Part shown: piece by piece, positions 1-7,233 of the stretch
Position numbering within the stretch: position 1 is the first letter of the stretch
Layout of the letters: each line of letters begins with the position of its first letter
Assembly: GCA_903928275.1 (NCBI GenBank)
Contig: CAIYQJ010000100.1
Coordinates: forward strand, 1-19,516
Source of the DNA: an uncultured Chloroflexota bacterium
Lineage (GTDB): Bacteria > Chloroflexota > Limnocylindria > Limnocylindrales > CSP1-4
DNA length: 19,516 bases
Reading direction: 5' to 3'
Translations under genes and position numbers: made by a program
Notes under the pieces: model-generated
Databases searched by the model: none
What the model was told of the DNA's origin: nothing
Seen by the model: the letters and a program-made list of their open reading frames with translations, nothing else

Positions 1-268
1 ATACGACGCACGTGTGCGCGCCCTGCGGCTTGAGGGTGAAGAACGAGTAGAAGGTGGCGACGCCGTAGACCCGCGAATGCGGGACCCCGAGGGTGTCACC
101 CACGTAGTGGAGCGCGTCGGCATCGAGGTAGCCGAACGCCTCCTGCGCGGCGTGGAGAGCCTCGATGAGCGCGGCGGGGCGGTCGCCCATGCGGCGCATG
201 CGCGTCTCGACGATCTTCCAGCGCTTGTCGTCGCTGGGCGCGGTGGGCCTGGCGTGCAGGACGGGCAT
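1..268 (-). CDS. hoxE: HoxE-type diaphorase subunit of NAD(P)-linked [NiFe] hydrogenase (5' part only)
   Basis: The gene runs off the left edge; the first 89 residues are visible. HoxE is the thioredoxin-like [2Fe-2S] subunit that helps pass electrons between NAD(P)H and the HoxYH [NiFe] hydrogenase in the cytoplasm, and it is a relative of NuoE of complex I. Visible evidence: a DKRWK motif (residues 14-18) typical of HoxE; ALIEALHAAQEAFGYL (33-48); the conserved SRVYGVATFYSFFTLKP (65-81); and HTCVV (85-89), whose Cys87 should be the first iron-sulfur ligand. The other three cysteines lie outside the window. The ATG at 268-266 is preceded by a good Shine-Dalgarno (GGAGGAAGG on the minus strand). 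The DKRWK start favours HoxE over respiratory NuoE, but related HydC- or formate-dehydrogenase-linked subunits cannot be excluded. The rest of a hox operon would be expected to the left. Confidence 0.85.
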   Translation of the reverse strand, partial: MPVLHARPTAPSDDKRWKIVETRMRRMGDRPAALIEALHAAQEAFGYLDADALHYVGDTLGVPHSRVYGVATFYSFFTLKPQGAHTCVV

Positions 269-615
269 CGCCCTTCCTCCGATACGGTGAGAGAGTTCGG
301 CGCCGGAGCGGCGGTCGCCCGGCGCGCTGTTCACACGATCCGACGGGGCCTGACGGACCCGTCGCCCCTAATGGTACGGACCTTAGTGGTCGTCAGGGGG
401 GGGCCGGTCAGCCCGACTCAGGGGGGTCGCACCGCCCCCTGTGCAGCCGGTCCCGACTCCATCGCGACGGGCCGCCGTGATGACGGGTCCGGCGCGACGA
501 TACTGTGCGGGGGGACGTTCGGGGCCGTCCGACCTCGCATGTGACCACGGCGACCGGCCTGCGGCCGTGGTGGCGGCCCGGGCCGCGCGCCCTCTCGACG
601 AGGAGGATCTCCACC
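269..615. promoter_or_regulatory. Divergent spacer between hoxE and the S9 peptidase, with two hairpins
   Basis: This 347-bp stretch has no supportable gene. It must hold the promoters of both flanking genes. Two inverted repeats are visible: CGACGGG/CCCGTCG at 341-347 and 358-364 (10-nt loop), and CAGGGGG/CCCCCTG at 419-425 and 435-441 (9-nt loop). A TCAGGGGGG motif occurs twice, near 394 and 418. A TACTGT at 501-506 could be a -10 box for the peptidase gene, but no good -35 precedes it. The role of the hairpins is unknown. They cannot be 3' terminators for the flanking genes, because both genes start here. Confidence 0.4.
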
Positions 616-2508
616 GTGGACATCATCGGTCGGCCGGGAGCCGCACCCGATCCCGACGACCCGACGTGGCGGAAGCGCCTGACGGTCCCGTACGCGGTGC
701 TGCTCCGGCCGGTGCGCGGACCCCGCGACCTCGCCCTCGTGGTCGAGCGACGTCGATCCGGCATGGCCGCCTGGGTGTGGGACGGGCAGACCGGCTCCCG
801 GACCGAGCTTCCCGGGCTGACCGCGGCGTTCGGCACCACCCTGACCCCGGACGGGCGGTGGCTCCTCCAGCTCGACGACCCTGAAGGGTCGGAGGTCGGC
901 CACCTGTACATGATCTCCGTGGAGGACGGCCGGTCGCGGGACCTCACGCCGGCGTTCCCCGACTTCGTGGTCCGGGGGCTCGACGTGAGCAACGACGGCC
1001 GGACCGCAGTCCTCACCACCGTGGACGCTGCCGGGTTCGCGCTGTGGCTCCTGGCGCTCGACGGCGACGTTGAGCCCCGGCGCCTCTTCACCTCGGAGAA
1101 CGAGGCGTGGTACGGGACCCTCTCGGCCGACGGAGCGCTCGCCGCGATCGACACGACCGACCACAACCCCGGGACCCGCCGATTCGCGGTCACCGTCGTG
1201 GACACGGCCACCGCCGACGTCGTGGCGACCCTCACCGACGGGCCTGTCGGGCCGGTCCGGCGAGTGCGCTTCTCGCCGCATGCCGGCGATGGGCGCCTGC
1301 TCGTCGACTCCGAGCGCAGCGGCTTCGCGCGCCCCTGCGTCTGGGACCCACTGACCGGGGGCCGGACCGACATCGAGCTCCCGGAGCTGAGCGGCGACGT
1401 GCTCGCGCTCGACTGGGACGCGGCGCGCGACCGGATCCTGCTGCTGCACGTGGACGCGGGGGTGCATCGGCTGCTCGAGCACCACCTGCGGAGCGGGCTC
1501 ACCGAGACGCTCGACGTCCCCCCCGGCGCGTACGCCGAGCCGGACGTCGCCGACGTCTACCCGATGGTCTTCAGCTCCCACTACGCACCCGACGGGACGC
1601 TGCGGATCCTGCGGTCGAGATGGGATCTTCCGCTGCACGTCCTCGAGCGTCGGGACGACGCGGTCGAGCTGCGTGTTGTGCTCGCGCCGGCGCAGGTCCC
1701 GCCGGGCGTGAGCCTCACGTCGCACATGGTCGCCAGCCGGGACGGGACCGAGGTCCAGCTGTGGGTGGGGACGCCGTCGGGCCCCGGGCCGGCACGCGGC
1801 ACGATCCTCGAGTTCCACGGCGGGCCCACCCTCGTGACGGTCGATCGCTACGATCCGTCCGCCCAGGCATGGCTGGACGAGGGATTCGTGTACGCGGCCC
1901 TCAACTACCGGGGGTCGACCACCTTCGGCCGCGCCTTCCGGGAGGGCTTCTGGGGGAGCCTGGGCGACCGCGAGCTCCAGGACATCGAGGCGGCGGTCGG
2001 CTGGCTCACCGAGCGCGGCCTCGCCGTGCCCGGTGCGCTGTTCGCCACGGGCGCGTCCTACGGCGGGTTCCTCACCCTGCTCGCGCTGGGACGGCTCCCG
2101 GGGCTGTTCGCGGGCGGGCTGGCGCACGTCGCCCTGGCCGACTGGACTTCGGCCTACGCGAGCATGAACCCCGCCCTGCAGACCGCGTGGCGTGGCTTCA
2201 TCGGCGGAACGCCCGAGACCACGCCGGACCGCTACGCACGCTACTCGGCGATCACGTACGTGGACCAGGTTCGCGCTCCCGCATGGCTGAACCAGGGCCA
2301 GTTCGACACGCGAACGCCGGCGAGCCAGGCACAGCGATACGTGGATGCCCTCCGTGCCGCGGGCGGCGACGTCGTGGTCGACTGGTTCGCGGGCGGCCAT
2401 GTCCCCGGCGGACTGGACGCGCTCGCGAAGGACCAGGGGCGGATGTTCGAGCTCGTCGATCGGCGGCTGCGCGGGCTCCGATGGTCGGTCGAGGACGGGG
2501 CGTCCTGA
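616..2508 (+). CDS. S9 family (prolyl oligopeptidase / acylaminoacyl peptidase-like) serine peptidase
   Basis: A predicted cytoplasmic serine peptidase of 630 aa, a usual length for S9C-type enzymes that trim short peptides. The N-terminal two thirds read like a beta-propeller, with repeated blade-like segments such as FVVRGLDVSNDGRTAVL. The last third is an alpha/beta-hydrolase domain. The catalytic triad is visible: Ser481 in GASYGG, Asp564 in QFDTRTP and His595 in GGHVPGG. A segment ILEFHGGPT near residue 397 supplies the usual HGGP oxyanion loop. No signal peptide is seen. I chose the GTG at 616 because AGGAGG lies at 601-606; an upstream in-frame GTG at 505 would add 37 low-complexity residues and lacks such a site. 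The gene ends only 11 bp before the convergent hydrolase gene. The peptide substrate cannot be told from sequence. Confidence 0.9.
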   Translation: MDIIGRPGAAPDPDDPTWRKRLTVPYAVLLRPVRGPRDLALVVERRRSGMAAWVWDGQTGSRTELPGLTAAFGTTLTPDGRWLLQLDDPEGSEVGHLYMISVEDGRSRDLTPAFPDFVVRGLDVSNDGRTAVLTTVDAAGFALWLLALDGDVEPRRLFTSENEAWYGTLSADGALAAIDTTDHNPGTRRFAVTVVDTATADVVATLTDGPVGPVRRVRFSPHAGDGRLLVDSERSGFARPCVWDPLTGGRTDIELPELSGDVLALDWDAARDRILLLHVDAGVHRLLEHHLRSGLTETLDVPPGAYAEPDVADVYPMVFSSHYAPDGTLRILRSRWDLPLHVLERRDDAVELRVVLAPAQVPPGVSLTSHMVASRDGTEVQLWVGTPSGPGPARGTILEFHGGPTLVTVDRYDPSAQAWLDEGFVYAALNYRGSTTFGRAFREGFWGSLGDRELQDIEAAVGWLTERGLAVPGALFATGASYGGFLTLLALGRLPGLFAGGLAHVALADWTSAYASMNPALQTAWRGFIGGTPETTPDRYARYSAITYVDQVRAPAWLNQGQFDTRTPASQAQRYVDALRAAGGDVVVDWFAGGHVPGGLDALAKDQGRMFELVDRRLRGLRWSVEDGAS

Positions 2509-2519
2509 CCGACCCGCCC

Positions 2520-3428
2520 TCAGCGCACCTCGGCCGCGAAAGCCCCGACGAGGAAGCGGAGCAGCGCGTCACCGGTGGCGGCCGGGGCCTCCTCGGCGAC
2601 GTAGTGGTCGGCGTCCACGGCCGTGGCGGTCACGCGGTCCGCATACCCCTGCCAGACCCGACCCGGGTCGAAGTTGCGGCCCACGTAGCTCGCGCTGCCC
2701 CAGAGCGCGAGCAGCGGCGCGGTGACGCGGCGACCCGCGTCGCGATCGGCCCGGTCGTGGACGAGGTCGATCGACGCCGCCGCCCGGTAGTCGGCGCACG
2801 TCGCGGCGATCGTCGCGGGGTCCCGGAACGCGCGGCGGTACTCCTCGAGCGCGGCCGGGTCGAACGGGCTGGGGCCGCGGTGACGGCCGCGGAATCGGCT
2901 GGCGAGCCACGCATCGGGGTCGGCGCCGATCAGGCTCTCGGGCAGCCCGCCGGGCCGTGCAAGGAAGAACCAGTGGAAGTACGAGGTGGCCATCGCGCGG
3001 TCCACGTTCTCGAACATGTGGAGCGTCGGCACGATGTCGAGGACGGCCACGCTCACGATCCGGTCCGCGTGATCGAGCGCCATGCGGTGCGCGACTCGAC
3101 CGCCGCGGTCGTGCCCGGCGACCGCGAACCGCTCGTGCCCCAGGAGCTCCATGAGCCGGACCTGGTCGTCGGCCATGGTTCGCTTCGCGTACGTGGTGTC
3201 GTCGCCGGTGCTCGCCGGCTTGCTGCTGCCGCCGTAGCCCCGCAGGTCGGCGAGCACCACGGTGAACGCGTCGACGAGGGCCGGCGCCACCCGGTGCCAC
3301 ATGACGAGCGTCTCGGGATAGCCGTGGAGCAGGAGCAGCGGGGGTCCCGAGCCGGCACACCGCGCCCGGATGTGCGCCTCGCCGACGTCCACGAGCCGCT
3401 CGTCGAACCCCGGCAGGAGCCCGGTCAC
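2520..3428 (-). CDS. Alpha/beta hydrolase, probable fluoroacetate/haloacetate dehalogenase
   Basis: A cytoplasmic alpha/beta hydrolase of 302 aa, the normal length for haloacetate dehalogenases (EC 3.8.1.3), which turn haloacetate into glycolate and halide. From memory of the characterised Rhodopseudomonas fluoroacetate dehalogenase, its functional residues align with a constant 3- to 5-residue offset. Asp107 (nucleophile) and Arg108 and Arg111 (carboxylate binding) lie in GHDRGGR. Asp131 lies in VLDIVPT. His152 and Trp153 in FHWFFLARP and Tyr214 in DYRAAA form the halide pocket. His275 lies in DHYVAEEAP. The oxyanion motif HGYPET is at 35-40. The GTG at 3428 overlaps the upstream stop as GTGA, so translation is probably coupled. 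Epoxide hydrolase is the main alternative, but the HW halide pair and second Arg argue for a dehalogenase. Activity on fluoride versus chloride is not resolved. Confidence 0.85.
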   Translation of the reverse strand: MTGLLPGFDERLVDVGEAHIRARCAGSGPPLLLLHGYPETLVMWHRVAPALVDAFTVVLADLRGYGGSSKPASTGDDTTYAKRTMADDQVRLMELLGHERFAVAGHDRGGRVAHRMALDHADRIVSVAVLDIVPTLHMFENVDRAMATSYFHWFFLARPGGLPESLIGADPDAWLASRFRGRHRGPSPFDPAALEEYRRAFRDPATIAATCADYRAAASIDLVHDRADRDAGRRVTAPLLALWGSASYVGRNFDPGRVWQGYADRVTATAVDADHYVAEEAPAATGDALLRFLVGAFAAEVR

Positions 3429-4513
3429 GATCCCCGGCCACCCGCTGCGCCGCGCTCCTCGGTCGCGTACGACCGGATGACGGCCTCGGTGACATCCGCG
3501 GTCCGGGCGGTCCCGCCGAGGTCGGGCGTGTGGATGCCGGCGGCCACCACGCGCTCCACGGCATCGAGCAGGCGCCGGGCGGCGGTCGTCTCGCCGAGAT
3601 GCTCGAGCATGAGGACCGAGCTCCACAGCTGGCCGAGCGGGTTCGCCGTCCCCCTGCCCGCGATGTCCGGCGCCGACCCGTGGATCGGCTCGAACATCGA
3701 CGGGTGGGCGCGGGTGGGGTCGATGTTGCCGCACGGCGCGACGCCGATGCCGCCGACGAGCGCCGCCGTCAGGTCCGACAGGATGTCGCCGAAGAGGTTC
3801 GAGCCGAGGATGACGTCGAACCGAGCCGGGTCGAGCACGAGCAGCCCGGCGAGCGCATCGACGTGGTACTTCGTCAGCTCGACGTCCGGGTAGTCCGCGG
3901 CGACCTCCGCGACGACCTCGTCCCAGAACGGCATGGTGTGGACGATGCCGTTGGACTTTGTCGCCGAGGCGACGCGTCCCCGCCGCGTCCGGGCCAGGTC
4001 GAAGGCATACCGGGCGATGCGCTCGATGCCGCGCCGCGTGAAGATCGCCTCCTGCACGGCCAGCTCGTCGGGCTGCCCCCGGTGGAACCTCCCGCCGACC
4101 TCGCTGTACTCGCCCTCGGTGTTCTCCCGGACGACCACCAGGTCCACGGGACCGCGGTCCGCGGCGAGGGGCCCGCGGATGCCGGGCAGCGACCGCGCCG
4201 GGCGCAGTGAGACGAACTGGTCGAAGTGGCGCCGGATCGGGATGAGGAGCCCCCACAGCGACACGTGGTCAGGGACATCCGGGCGACCGACCGCGCCGAG
4301 GAGGATGGCGTCCGCGCCGGCCAGCTTCTCGAGCCCGTCCGCGTCCATCATCGACCCGGTCCGCAGGTAGTGGTCGCAGCCCCAGGCGTACTCGTCCCAC
4401 GCGAGCGAGAACCCCTCGGCTACGGAGACGACGCCGAGGACCTGCCTGGCGGCCGCCACGGTCTCCGGCCCGATCCCGTCGCCCGGGACTGCGGCGATGC
4501 GGTATCCGCGCAC
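3425..4513 (-). CDS. ttuC: Tartrate dehydrogenase/decarboxylase, D-malate dehydrogenase family
   Basis: A 362-aa member of the isocitrate/isopropylmalate dehydrogenase superfamily, in the TtuC/DmlA branch. These enzymes carry out NAD-dependent oxidation and decarboxylation of D-malate, tartrate or related 2-hydroxy diacids using Mg/Mn. Visible: PGDGIGPE at 10-17 (dinucleotide site); LWGLLIPIRR at 86-95, a TtuC/DmlA-type substrate loop; RENTEGEYSEVGG at 129-141 with Tyr136; SATKSNGI at 183-190 with catalytic Lys186; metal ligands Asp219, Asp243 and Asp247; and HGSAPDIAG at 278-286. The GTG at 4513 is the best start because the signature begins nine residues later and the upstream gene stops at 4531, 17 bp away. 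The stop codon overlaps the dehalogenase start. The exact substrate is open; a 3-isopropylmalate dehydrogenase role is less likely from the substrate loop. Confidence 0.85.
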   Translation of the reverse strand: MRGYRIAAVPGDGIGPETVAAARQVLGVVSVAEGFSLAWDEYAWGCDHYLRTGSMMDADGLEKLAGADAILLGAVGRPDVPDHVSLWGLLIPIRRHFDQFVSLRPARSLPGIRGPLAADRGPVDLVVVRENTEGEYSEVGGRFHRGQPDELAVQEAIFTRRGIERIARYAFDLARTRRGRVASATKSNGIVHTMPFWDEVVAEVAADYPDVELTKYHVDALAGLLVLDPARFDVILGSNLFGDILSDLTAALVGGIGVAPCGNIDPTRAHPSMFEPIHGSAPDIAGRGTANPLGQLWSSVLMLEHLGETTAARRLLDAVERVVAAGIHTPDLGGTARTADVTEAVIRSYATEERGAAGGRGS

Positions 4514-4530
4514 GGTCGGCTCGTCCGTCC

Positions 4531-5445
4531 TCAGGCGCCGGCGCGCCGGGCGCGGAGTCGGGGCAGGACGTCTATGGCGATCCGCTCGAAGGCCGGCACC
4601 TGGCGTTCGTCGGGCGGGTAGTAGAGCCCGATCTCGTCGATGCCGAGCTCGACGATCGTGCCCGCCATGTCCTCGAAGCGCTCCACCGAATCGAAGTAGC
4701 CGAGTGGGCCTCCCCGCGGATCGGCCGCGGCATCGAACAGCGTGAAGGATCGCCGCACCGTCGCAGGATCCCGCCCGAGCGCCCGCAGGTACCCGTCCAT
4801 CGCGTCCACGCGGCGGCGGGTCTCGTCCACCTGCGCCTCGAAGGACTCGTAGAACGACATGCTGTTCCAGATGTCGGCGTGCCTGGCGGCGTGGCGCATC
4901 ATCACCGGCCCCATGGCGGCGACCATGATCGGCGGCCGTGGCGATTGCACCGGCCGCGGGTTCATGAAGGCCCCGGCGACGCGGTAGAAGTCGCCGGAGA
5001 AGGACGTCACCTCGTCGCGCAGGAGCCGATCGACGATCTCGACGTACTCCGCCAGCCTCGCGACGCGTTCCGCCGTCTCCCAGTTCGGGATGCCGACCAT
5101 GTCGCACGACGGATCCATCGTGATGCCGGTCCCGATGCCCACCTCGATGCGGCCGTGCGAGATGTGGTCGAGCGTGAGCGCCTGCCGCGCGAGCATCGCG
5201 GGGTTCCGGAGCGGGATCTGTGCGACGCAGCTGGTCAGGCGGATCGTCTCCGTCGCCGCGGCCAGCCCCGTGAGCGCCGTCCAGGACTCGAACCATGGCC
5301 CGGCCGGATGGGCGTAGTCGACGAAGGTGTCGGGCAGCGCCGCGACTTCGATCCCGAGCCGCTCGAGCCGGACGAAGCGCGCCCGCAGGACGTCCCAGGG
5401 GACGTCGGGCATGCAGAGGACCTGGAACCGCAGGGCCGGACGCAT
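4531..5445 (-). CDS. LLM class flavin-dependent oxidoreductase (luciferase-like)
   Basis: A 304-aa TIM-barrel enzyme of the bacterial luciferase-like superfamily, using FMN or F420. Visible family features: GIEVAALPDTF near the N-terminus; TETIRLTSCV followed by LRNPAMLARQALTLDHISHGRIEVGIGTG; the segment GIPNWETAERVARLAEYVEIV (typical PxxxRxxxLxE helix); FSGDFYRV; and PPIMVAAMGPVMMRHAARHADIWN. Most homologues are monooxygenases or hydride-transfer oxidoreductases. I chose the ATG at 5445 because MRPALRF leads directly into the first strand. An ATG at 5490, overlapping the stop of the upstream remnant as TGATG, would add 15 residues. No strong ribosome site is seen for either. The gene leads the cassette with the TtuC-like and dehalogenase genes. 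Cofactor choice and substrate cannot be read from the sequence. Confidence 0.85.
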   Translation of the reverse strand: MRPALRFQVLCMPDVPWDVLRARFVRLERLGIEVAALPDTFVDYAHPAGPWFESWTALTGLAAATETIRLTSCVAQIPLRNPAMLARQALTLDHISHGRIEVGIGTGITMDPSCDMVGIPNWETAERVARLAEYVEIVDRLLRDEVTSFSGDFYRVAGAFMNPRPVQSPRPPIMVAAMGPVMMRHAARHADIWNSMSFYESFEAQVDETRRRVDAMDGYLRALGRDPATVRRSFTLFDAAADPRGGPLGYFDSVERFEDMAGTIVELGIDEIGLYYPPDERQVPAFERIAIDVLPRLRARRAGA

Positions 5446-5489
5446 GCCGCATTCTCGCACCGTGGGCGCGCAGCCGGTCGGCCGATCCA

Positions 5490-5669
5490 TCAGCCGCCGA
5501 GGCGATCCAGGATGTTCCGGGTGATCCGCTTCACGCGCTCGTCGACGGGCGTGGGCACGCCCTTGTACTGGAAGCCGCCCCAGCCGTCGAGCGCCCACGA
5601 CCACTGCATGGTCCCCGCGGAGAAGACGGTCGCGCCCGACGGGGCCCGATAGATGGTCGCGTTCGCGAC
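5490..5669 (-). pseudogene. C-terminal remnant of an N,N-dimethylformamidase beta-subunit-like protein
   Basis: An open stretch of 59 codons ending at 5490 encodes a recognisable tail: ATIYRAPSGATVFSAGTMQW, then SWALDGWG, then VDERVKRITRNILDRLGG. This arrangement (YRAPSGA, FsAGTxQWSWaLD, tRNiLdR) is what I know from the C-terminus of N,N-dimethylformamidase large-subunit-like proteins, which are normally several hundred residues long. There is no credible start upstream. The frame continues only as low-complexity Pro/Gly/Ser sequence and then as antisense shadow of the SGNH gene, whose stop is at 5777. The piece is therefore best read as a 5'-truncated pseudogene whose catalytic part is gone. 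Its stop overlaps an ATG in TGATG, suggesting it was once coupled to the LLM gene. The family call is from memory of motifs. Confidence 0.55.
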
Positions 5670-5776
5670 CGGCGGGTCAGGCTCGTTCGGCGGCGGCGAG
5701 CCACCCGCGGGCTCGCGCGCCGGCTGGCCGCCGCCGGGCCACCGTGACCCGGACGGGCCTCCATCATGCGCGCTGC

Positions 5777-7087
5777 TCAGGGCGCCGCCTCCCGCGGCGG
5801 GTGACGCGCGATGTCGGCAGCGACCGCCGCTTCGAGCCTGGGCCCGAGCGACGCCACGAATGTCGCGGTGATGTGGCCGCCGTCGCGATAGACGAGGTAG
5901 TTCCCCACGGTCACGGGACAAGGGCTCGACGGGCACACCCAGGTGGTCGTGTCGATGAACCCATCGTTCTCGGTGATCGCGACGTGCCGCTCTTCGGCCA
6001 TCCACGGGGCGTTCACTGCCTCCGAGACCGGCGTCGCGCACGCGAGCACGCTCCTGGGGTTCTGCGCCAGGCACGTCGGCGGGTCGATCGGCGAGGCGGG
6101 CGTGTCGGAGAGGTAGATGACCCGGCCGGCGTACCGTCCCACGCGATCGAGCGTGCGCTCCATGCCGGCTTCCCATGTCTGCATCCGCGCGTCTCCCTTG
6201 AGGACGGAGCCGTCCGGGCCGACGGTCGCGAATCCGCGGGTCCCGGTGACGAGCGCGACGAGCGGCTTCTCCCTGGCGATCCGGCCGATCGCCCAGGTGC
6301 GCCAGTCGCTGCATGCCTGCGAGACGCTCGAGGCGGCGGGGATCCACTCCGGGATGTCCGCCGGTGAGCAGGCCGACATCGTGAGGCTCACGAGGCGCCA
6401 GCCCCTGTCGTTCGCCAGCTTGAGCACCGCGGGGAACCACGAAAGGGCGTGGCTGTCGCCGAACAGCACGATCGTCGTCTTCGACATGGTGGCGCCGTAC
6501 ACGCACGCCCCCGTGGGTCGCACTCCGTCCATGAGGACGTGGCACCCGTCGTAGTACGGCGCCGGGTAGTCTTTCCTGGCGGCCGTGACGGTGGGCCGGA
6601 GGTTCGACGGCACCGGGCCGTCCTTCGTCGCCGGCCGGACGAAGGCCGCGGCGGAGACCTTCGTGGCGGGACTCGGTGCCACCGGACCCGCGGAGTCGGC
6701 GGATGTCGTCGTGATCGGCGCGGGCGCGGCGGCGGTCGTCACCGCGGCCGCCAGGCGGACCTCGGAGGCCGCGGCCCCGTCGCCTGCCGGCGCGCCGCCG
6801 ATGGCGGTGAGGACGGCGTCCTTCGCGGAGGCGCTCGCGCTCGGCCCGGGCGCGCCGACGCCGGGGGGCGCCGACAAGGCCAGCGAGAGCGCGGCGCCGG
6901 TCGTCAGGACGAGGACCGCGGCGAGCAGAGCGCCCGTGAGGGCGAGGCGCCGACCCTGGCGTCGCCGCCGCACGCGGTGCGCCATGGGGCGCGGGCCCGG
7001 CGTGGTGCCGCGCACGGGATGCGCCATGTGGCGCGGATCCGGCGCGGTGCCGCGGACACGGTGGGCCATGTATGGCGGTCCCGGCAT
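5777..7087 (-). CDS. Membrane-anchored SGNH hydrolase (acyltransferase-associated SGNH domain)
   Basis: A 436-aa protein with a basic N-terminus (RVRRRRQGRR), one hydrophobic segment at about residues 48-71, a long Ala/Thr/Pro/Ser-rich linker to about 165, and an extracytoplasmic SGNH esterase or acetyltransferase domain. The nucleophile block is IVLFGDSH (Ser212). The catalytic Asp-x-x-His is DGGHIT (Asp402, His405). This domain is usually fused to acyltransferase-3 membrane proteins that O-acetylate cell-surface sugars; here it stands alone on a single anchor. Cysteines in DGCHVLMDG, ACSPAD, PTCLAQ and WVCPSSPC may form disulfides. The start is uncertain: ATGs at 7087, 7069, 7027 and 6985 are all in frame, three of them inside a 42-bp repeat. 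7087 has GGACGGGAG just upstream, while 6985 would give a conventional signal anchor. Confidence 0.8.
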   Translation of the reverse strand: MPGPPYMAHRVRGTAPDPRHMAHPVRGTTPGPRPMAHRVRRRRQGRRLALTGALLAAVLVLTTGAALSLALSAPPGVGAPGPSASASAKDAVLTAIGGAPAGDGAAASEVRLAAAVTTAAAPAPITTTSADSAGPVAPSPATKVSAAAFVRPATKDGPVPSNLRPTVTAARKDYPAPYYDGCHVLMDGVRPTGACVYGATMSKTTIVLFGDSHALSWFPAVLKLANDRGWRLVSLTMSACSPADIPEWIPAASSVSQACSDWRTWAIGRIAREKPLVALVTGTRGFATVGPDGSVLKGDARMQTWEAGMERTLDRVGRYAGRVIYLSDTPASPIDPPTCLAQNPRSVLACATPVSEAVNAPWMAEERHVAITENDGFIDTTTWVCPSSPCPVTVGNYLVYRDGGHITATFVASLGPRLEAAVAADIARHPPREAAP

Positions 7088-7090
7088 GCT
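6979..7090. repeat. 42-bp tandem direct repeat, about 2.7 copies, at the 5' end of the SGNH gene
   Basis: Two full copies (6979-7020 and 7021-7062) and a partial third (7063-7090) follow each other without gaps. The copies share GCGCCATG at the left edge and a GCGGTGCCGCG-like centre, with few substitutions. Forty-two bases is a whole number of codons, so in the SGNH frame the unit encodes 14 residues: MAHRVRGTAPDPRH, then MAHPVRGTTPGPRP, then MAHRVRRRRQ. Each copy carries its own in-frame ATG, so the gene has stacked potential starts ahead of the membrane anchor. Confidence 0.85.
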
Positions 7091-7233
7091 CCCGTCCGCT
7101 GGTTCGGTGCGCACTCGACGACCGGTCCGCGAGGGCGCCGGATGTCGCGGAGCGGTGGGCCGAAGGAGGATAGCACCGTCGTCCACGGATCCCGGTCGAC
7201 CGACCGGACACGAGAGGCCGTCGCCGACCCGGG

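Noticed and set aside
14..544. A 176-codon open frame on the plus strand over hoxE
   Set aside because: It is antisense to clear HoxE motifs and has no recognisable domain or ribosome site.
418..2400. A 660-codon open frame on the minus strand opposite the S9 peptidase
   Set aside because: Its composition is that of an antisense shadow, whereas the plus strand carries the catalytic triad and a ribosome site.
2520..3428. Epoxide hydrolase call for the alpha/beta hydrolase
   Set aside because: The HW halide pair, Asp-Arg-x-x-Arg and overall spacing fit haloacetate dehalogenases better; kept only as an alternative.
1107..3893. A 928-codon open frame on the plus strand
   Set aside because: It crosses the S9 peptidase gene in another frame and is antisense to two well-supported genes; the translation is Arg/Gly/Pro-rich with no domain. 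A GC-rich shadow.
4514..5452. Extension of the TtuC frame upstream to 5452
   Set aside because: It overlaps the LLM gene in another frame; the family N-terminus begins at the GTG at 4513.
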